Below, one piece after another: positions 63,056 through 64,000 of a DNA stretch of 64,000 bases. How positions within the stretch are numbered: the stretch's first letter is position 1; the number at the start of each line of letters is the position of its first letter. Source of the DNA: Micromonospora sp. NBC_01813 (lineage in GTDB: Bacteria; Actinomycetota; Actinomycetes; Mycobacteriales; Micromonosporaceae); assembly GCF_035917335.1 (NCBI RefSeq), contig NZ_CP109067.1, positions 6,881,001-6,945,000 of the forward strand. The letters run 5' to 3'. The notes beneath the pieces were generated by a model, which searched no databases, had not been told where the DNA came from, and was given only the letters and a program-made list of their open reading frames with translations. Made by a program: the position numbers and the translations under genes.

Positions 63056-63382
63056 TCAGGCTCCAGAGTGGTGAGATTCCGCGTCGGGTGGGCCGGGGTC
63101 GGCGGGTCGGTCGTCGCGTCGGGTGACGGCACCGGGGCCTCTCAGCGCCGAGGCCCGCACGGTGACCATCATCATCTGCCCCTCGGCCTCGCCGTGCAGC
63201 CGGTAGCCGAGCAGGTGGATCCACTCGATGTTCGGGTGGTTGGCGTCGTGTCGTACGTGCAGCACCCGCAGGCGTAACGGTCCGTCGCCGTTGAGCCAGT
63301 CCTGGCAGCCGATCGAGATCACGTCCCAGGCGGCCACCAGCGGTGCACCGGGCGGCTGGTCGTCGGGGGCCATCGCGTTCAC
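63056..63382 (-). CDS. Small hypothetical protein, coupled to the next gene
   Basis: The 108-residue protein begins at a GTG in a GTGA overlap with the gene at 63379-63717; an ATG at 63373 is the alternative. Residues such as VAAWDVISIGCQDWLNGDGP, RHDANHPNIEWIHLLGYRLH and GQMMMVTVRASALRG are not of a family I know. It has an unstructured Pro/Asp-rich end. Its partner and a divergent XRE regulator suggest a small regulatory locus. Confidence 0.6.
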   Translation of the reverse strand: MNAMAPDDQPPGAPLVAAWDVISIGCQDWLNGDGPLRLRVLHVRHDANHPNIEWIHLLGYRLHGEAEGQMMMVTVRASALRGPGAVTRRDDRPADPGPPDAESHHSGA

Positions 63383-63717
63383 CGCCGGACCGGCGCGGCG
63401 GGCAGCGCGACGCCGGCCGATTCGAGGAGTTGGCGCAGCGTACCGGCGGTTTCCCGGTCGTGCCGGTCGAGGTGCGCGAGGGCGAAGTCGAACCGTGCGC
63501 ACAGCGGTTGGCCGACGCAGACCGGGCAGCCGTCGACCGGGTCCGGCAGGTGGATCGCGGCCAGGTGGCGGACCCGGGCCAGGCCCGGATTCCCGGTGTA
63601 CGCGGGACGCCGACTGCCGACGGGCACCGAGTGTCGGCCGATCCCGCTGGGGCGTGGCCGGTCGGGTCTGGCCGGGCAGAAGCGGTACGGCGTACTGAAT
63701 CCGGAGTTCCATCCCAT
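63379..63717 (-). CDS. Small hypothetical protein with CPVC motif
   Basis: The 112-residue protein starts at an ATG at 63717, eight bases after CGGAG. It contains DGCPVCVGQPLCARFDFALA, three close cysteines that may bind zinc, and a helical end (LRQLLESAGVAL). I do not recognise the family. It overlaps the next small gene by four bases and is divergent from the XRE gene at 63883. Pairs of small unknown proteins next to XRE regulators are common in actinomycetes. Confidence 0.6.
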   Translation of the reverse strand: MGWNSGFSTPYRFCPARPDRPRPSGIGRHSVPVGSRRPAYTGNPGLARVRHLAAIHLPDPVDGCPVCVGQPLCARFDFALAHLDRHDRETAGTLRQLLESAGVALPAAPVRR

Positions 63718-63882
63718 CACCGTGCTCCGATCTTTTTCGCTTCGAGGTATTGGCAGTCTGCTGTGGATGCGGTGTAGTGGGAATGTCTCCCGGCTCGCCA
63801 AGGGGAAGTTGTCGGGCCGCGCCAACTGGATCTTCGGTGATGTGGAATCGCGAAGATCAAATGTGGAAGGAGTGTGGAACGC

Positions 63883-64000
63883 GTGCCGCTTTCACCATCG
63901 GAGTTCCTGGTCCGCGAGCTGCGCCGGCGGCGGCTCGCCGCTGGCCTGACCCAGGACGAGTTGGGGGCATTGATCAACTGGTCGGGCACCAAGGTCAGCG
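63883..64000 (+). CDS. XRE-family regulator, N-terminal part, cut by window edge
   Basis: The frame starts at GTG 63883 (AAGGAG lies 10 bases upstream). It reads FLVRELRRRRLAAGLTQDEL, then GALINWSGTKVS, before the window ends. LRRRRLAAGLTQDELG is the first part of the XRE helix-turn-helix. Actinomycete proteins of this kind usually have a DUF5753 domain further on, which cannot be seen here. GTG 63874 is an alternative start. Confidence 0.75.
   Translation, partial: MPLSPSEFLVRELRRRRLAAGLTQDELGALINWSGTKVS

Overview
The window is high-GC actinobacterial DNA. GTG starts, four-base stop/start overlaps, TTGACA/TANNNT-type promoters, secreted plant-polysaccharide enzymes with family 2 binding modules, and the mix of SARP, LuxR, TetR and LacI regulators suggest a soil or plant-associated filamentous actinomycete, most likely Micromonosporaceae. 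That placement is inferred from protein style only. It reads as chromosomal accessory DNA. No tRNA, rRNA, CRISPR array, insertion sequence or prophage module was seen.

Left part (1-19 kb): the tail of a VapC-like PIN toxin, a methylenetetrahydrofolate-reductase-like enzyme between two related palindromes, a LysE exporter under a SARP-type regulator, a methyltransferase/AhpD-like pair, and a secreted protein with seven propeller-like repeats. Next come several oxidoreductase/regulator units (HxlR, TetR, SDR), a DM13 protein with a two-component system, an ABC exporter facing its probable MarR/GbsR-type regulator, and two overlapping lipoprotein genes. One of those lipoproteins seems to start at ATC.

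Middle (19-31 kb): a LuxR-family ATPase regulator, a ThuA-like lipoprotein and two very large adjacent genes (1565 and 1214 residues) form a co-directional run. I cannot assign the two giants to any family; they are the best candidate for an undescribed system here.

Polysaccharide part (31-57 kb): secreted GH43 and GH11 enzymes attack xylan. From 41.8 to 52 kb, a LacI regulator, GH42 beta-galactosidase, three sugar ABC transporter genes, a YicI-like GH31 alpha-xylosidase and a GH1 beta-glucosidase form one co-directional cluster. With a GH95-type fucosidase 2 kb downstream, the activities match stepwise breakdown of imported xyloglucan oligosaccharides. Neither the sugar transporter nor the later siderophore transporter encodes an ATPase here, so both probably borrow one from elsewhere. 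Housekeeping-type genes lie between (ADP-ribosylglycohydrolase, methyltransferase, DUF72, VOC, RtcB RNA ligase, ArsR pair).

Right part (56-64 kb): a siderophore uptake unit with two IdeR/DtxR-like iron boxes, a PQQ-propeller protein, a SanA-like protein, an antitoxin/PIN toxin pair, two small coupled unknown genes, and the start of an XRE regulator at the edge.

Three copies of an exactly 58-bp inverted-repeat element (10.7, 38.4 and 59.9 kb) sit in gene borders, and a second palindrome family occurs at 0.3 and 1.4 kb.
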